Assembly: GCA_041665785.1 (NCBI GenBank)
Contig: JBAYIE010000022.1
Location: forward strand, 8,859-72,858
Length of the DNA stretch: 64,000 nucleotides
Direction: 5' to 3'
Origin: JBAYIE01 sp041665785
GTDB lineage: Bacteria; Bacteroidota; Bacteroidia; UKL13-3
Shown: one piece after another, positions 61,814 through 64,000 of the stretch
Numbering within the stretch: position 1 is the stretch's first letter
Layout: each line of letters opens with the position of its first letter
Program-made: the position numbers and the translations under genes
The notes under the pieces: generated by a model
Databases searched by the model: none
Seen by the model: the letters and a program-made list of their open reading frames with translations, nothing else
Told to the model about the DNA's origin: nothing

Positions 61814-62278
61814 TCAATCCTCCGGTTGCTTTTCTGGTTCCGGTTTGGGAGGCGGCAATGCCTTCGGAATTTCTTCTACCCTGACCCGTGCAATTCCTTT
61901 ACCCTTGGTCAAACCCAGGTGCTTGGCTGCCCGGTACGAAAGGTCGATGATGCGTTTGCGGTTGTAGGGACCGCGATCGTTTACCCGCACAATCACCCAC
62001 TTTTTGTTGCGCAAATTGGTTACTTTGAGTTTGGTATTGAAAGGCAGGGTAAGGTGTGCAGCGGTCAATTTGTTTTTGCTGTATATCTCTCCGTTGGCTG
62101 TTCTGCGCCCATGAAAGCGATTGGCATAATACGAGGCTACGCCTTCTTTAATGTACAGGTTGGATTTAATGGAATCCGCTTCCCATTGTGCTTTTGCCTG
62201 AACCGAAAAACACAGCATCAACCCTGCTAAAATGCATTTTGTTTCGCGGCCTGATTTTATTTTGAATGGAAATACCAA
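61814..62278 (-). CDS. rlpA: RlpA-like septal ring lytic transglycosylase/double-psi barrel protein
   Basis: A 154-residue protein with a hydrophobic signal segment (KCILAGLMLCFSVQAKAQ) and a double-psi beta-barrel of the RlpA type: GVASYYANRFHGRRTANGEI, NKLTAAHLTLPFNTKLKVTN, VIVRVNDRGPYNRKRIIDLS and AAKHLGLTKGKGIARVRVEE. RlpA binds denuded glycan strands and in some species cleaves them at the septum. The acidic/His pattern (HGRRT, DRGPY) is retained. The C-terminus is proline-rich (PKALPPPKPEPEKQ). The start at TTG 62278 is uncertain because a possible -7 box overlaps it; a later start would shorten the signal segment. Confidence 0.82.
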   Translation of the reverse strand: MVFPFKIKSGRETKCILAGLMLCFSVQAKAQWEADSIKSNLYIKEGVASYYANRFHGRRTANGEIYSKNKLTAAHLTLPFNTKLKVTNLRNKKWVIVRVNDRGPYNRKRIIDLSYRAAKHLGLTKGKGIARVRVEEIPKALPPPKPEPEKQPED

Positions 62279-62320
62279 ATTTGCAGTTCACCTGATCGGG
62301 TACCGCAATATAAATTAAAA

Positions 62321-63583
62321 ATGAGCAGCATCAAACCTCTGGCCGACCGTATTCGTCCGCAAAGCCTCGCGCAATACATCGGACAAGAACACCTCACAGG
62401 CCCTGGAGCTGTATTGGCAGAGGCTATTCAACACAAAACCATTCCCTCCATGATTTTGTGGGGACCGCCCGGTGTGGGTAAAACAACACTGGCACGGATC
62501 TTAGGAAACGAATTGCGACTTCCTTTTTATCAGTTGAGTGCCATCAGTGCCGGAGTAAATGAAGTGCGACGGGTGATCGAAGAAGCCAAAAAATTCGGTA
62601 AGGTGATTCTGTTTCTGGATGAAATTCACCGCTTCAACAAAAGCCAGCAGGATGCCTTGCTGGGTGCCGTTGAAAATGGAAACATCATTTTGATCGGGGC
62701 TACCACCGAGAATCCGGGCTTTGAAGTAAACAATGCGTTGCTGTCGCGCTGCCAGGTATATGTACTGAAGGAACTGGATCAGGATGCCTTGCTGAAAATT
62801 GCAGCCGATGCCCTGGAGCGCGATGAAGAACTGCGAAAGAAAAAGATTCTGCTCGAAGAAACAGATGCCTTATTGCTGTTCAGCGGTGGCGATGCACGCA
62901 AGATGCTCAATATACTCGAACTGATTTACAGTCAACCCGGCGAAACCCTGAGCATTACCAATGCGCTGATTACGCACTTGCTGCAACAAAGTATGGCGCG
63001 TTACGACAAAGGTGGCGAAGAACATTACAACGTGCTTTCGGCTTTTATCAAATCGCTGCGCGGGAGCGATCCCAATGCGGCTTTGTATTGGCTGGCGCGC
63101 ATGCTCGAAGGCGGAGAACAAATAGAAATGATTGCCCGCCGCATGGTGATACTGGCCAGCGAAGATATCGGCAATGCCAACCCCAATGCCCTGCTCATAG
63201 CCACCAATACGTTTCAGGCCATTCAATTGATCGGCCTGCCTGAGTCGCGCATTATTCTGGCGCAATGCGTTACTTACCTGGCCTCCTCGCCCAAGAGCAA
63301 TGCATCATATCTGGCCATTGAAGAGGCTTTGGCTACCGTGCGCAAAAGCGGTCCATTACCCGTGCCGCTGCATTTACGCAATGCTCCTACCCGATTGATG
63401 AAAGACCTGCACTACGGCGAAGATTATGCCTATGCCCATGCCTACGAAGACAATTTTGTGGAACAGGAGTTTTTACCCGAACGCCTTTCCGGAACCAAAT
63501 TTTACGAACCCGGAAACAATGCACGTGAGATGGAGTTGCGTGCATTTTTGAAGAAGCGGTGGAAGGATAAGTATGGGTATTAG
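62321..63583 (+). CDS. rarA: Replication-associated recombination protein RarA (MgsA)
   Basis: RarA is an AAA+ ATPase related to the clamp loader, acting at stalled replication forks. The order is LADRIRPQSLAQYIGQEHLT, Walker A LWGPPGVGKTTLARILG, Walker B VILFLDEIHRFNKSQQDALL, sensor 1 IILIGATTENPGFEVNNALL with arginine finger SRCQVYVLKEL, and the C-terminal domain (NVLSAFIKSLRGSDPNAALY, RMVILASEDIGNANPNAL) that makes the tetramer. 420 residues is typical. It is divergent from rlpA and ends 80 bp before the transposase gene on the other strand. Confidence 0.95.
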   Translation: MSSIKPLADRIRPQSLAQYIGQEHLTGPGAVLAEAIQHKTIPSMILWGPPGVGKTTLARILGNELRLPFYQLSAISAGVNEVRRVIEEAKKFGKVILFLDEIHRFNKSQQDALLGAVENGNIILIGATTENPGFEVNNALLSRCQVYVLKELDQDALLKIAADALERDEELRKKKILLEETDALLLFSGGDARKMLNILELIYSQPGETLSITNALITHLLQQSMARYDKGGEEHYNVLSAFIKSLRGSDPNAALYWLARMLEGGEQIEMIARRMVILASEDIGNANPNALLIATNTFQAIQLIGLPESRIILAQCVTYLASSPKSNASYLAIEEALATVRKSGPLPVPLHLRNAPTRLMKDLHYGEDYAYAHAYEDNFVEQEFLPERLSGTKFYEPGNNAREMELRAFLKKRWKDKYGY

Positions 63584-63663
63584 AAGGAGAATTAAAAGGT
63601 GGGCGTGTCGCCAATTGCATAAAACTATGGGTTCTCGCATTCTATGGTAAAAACAAATTAATT

Positions 63664-64000
63664 TTAAGCTGCATAGTTCATAGTGGTAACGCACGGTGTA
63701 CCTCTTTTGACAGTAGCAAATACCCTAAGAATCAATTTGTTCCTGATTGCATTGATCACACTCATAGGGTTTTTGCCTTCTTCAGTTTTTCTTAAGTAAT
63801 ATAGTCCTATCTCGGGGTCAGCTTTTTTGGCATTCAGGGCACACATTGAAAGAAGTACTTTGAGCTTTTTATTAGCCATTGGACTAACACGAGTCTTACC
63901 TCTAATTGACGTTCCAGATGTATATTCAAACGGTGCCACTCCTGCATAGCAGGCTAATTGACGGGCATTATCAAATGTGCTAAAGCATCTTGTATAAACT
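63664..64000 (-). mobile_element. IS110-family transposase gene, 3' part (5' end outside window)
   Basis: The minus-strand frame is open from the window edge (64000) to TAA at 63664-63666. It reads YTRCFSTFDNARQLACYAGV, then APFEYTSGTSIRGKTRVSPM, ANKKLKVLLSMCALNAKKAD, IGLYYLRKTEEGKNPMSVIN and AIRNKLILRVFATVKRGTPC, the C-terminal transposase_20 domain of IS110-type enzymes. The DEDD catalytic N-domain is beyond the edge. IS110 enzymes use a non-coding bridge RNA encoded in the element; any upstream-located copy would lie outside this window. The element's end was not found in 63584-63663. Confidence 0.9.

Noticed and set aside
1..64000. CRISPR array, prophage or origin of replication
   Set aside because: No regularly spaced direct repeats, phage structural genes, dnaA boxes cluster or att-site pairs were seen.

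Overview
The window comes from a chromosome of a free-living-type Bacteroidota bacterium. The evidence is six proteins with type IX secretion (T9SS) C-terminal sorting domains, a TonB receptor paired with a DUF4249 lipoprotein, bacillithiol synthesis (bshC), the rpmB-rpmG-DUF4295-ftsY-rimO cluster, and TAnnTTTG-like promoter boxes. By eye the DNA is moderately A/T-rich. The exact order (Chitinophagales, Sphingobacteriales, Cytophagales or a relative) cannot be fixed from the sequence alone. No T9SS machinery gene lies in the window, so the secretion system must be encoded elsewhere.

Layout. 1-24.7 kb is mostly housekeeping: the end of lipB, a GH3-like protein, a polytopic membrane protein, lgt, pepT, efp, lpxK, uvrB, a cobalamin adenosyltransferase, a TonB receptor with DUF4249 partner, hydrolases, cdd, a saccharopine-dehydrogenase-like protein, trmN6, a SAM methyltransferase, mtgA and a HEAMH putative metallopeptidase. 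Inserted at 17.7-18.4 kb is a small A/T-rich two-gene module: a GNAT-like protein and a 51-residue basic protein. 24.8-30.4 kb is a vitamin B12 uptake locus: promoter, cobalamin riboswitch, BtuB-like receptor, two T9SS-sorted surface proteins, a BtuG-like beta-propeller lipoprotein and a small Cys-rich protein. 30.5-42.8 kb is an extracellular-protein region with two giant tandem paralogues, a choice-of-anchor-L/OmpA protein and a Reelin-like T9SS protein. 42.9-63.6 kb returns to housekeeping: aroE, arginine decarboxylase, an MFS carrier, msrC, two tRNAs, mutS, a SpoU methyltransferase, bshC, rimO, ftsY, ribosomal proteins, two m5C methyltransferases, pabB, rlpA and rarA. The window ends in an IS110-type transposase.

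How the genes fit together. The B12 locus supplies a cofactor that the adenosyltransferase at 12.9 kb would convert to adenosylcobalamin. Lgt, LpxK, MtgA and RlpA build the envelope in which the lipoproteins and TonB receptors sit. UvrB, MutS and RarA act in DNA repair. RimO, EF-P, L28, L33, TrmN6, SpoU and the m5C enzymes act on ribosomes and RNA.

The least explained material is non-coding. It comprises a structured repeat present in two opposite-orientation copies whose hairpin stems differ in sequence but still pair (about 51.1 and 59.4 kb), 7-bp-periodic ATTAACC-type repeats with small REP-like palindromes (about 0.5-0.8 and 27.0-27.2 kb), and long inverted repeats at 50.8 and 59.7 kb. 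Family assignments rest on recognised motifs only; no database search was run.
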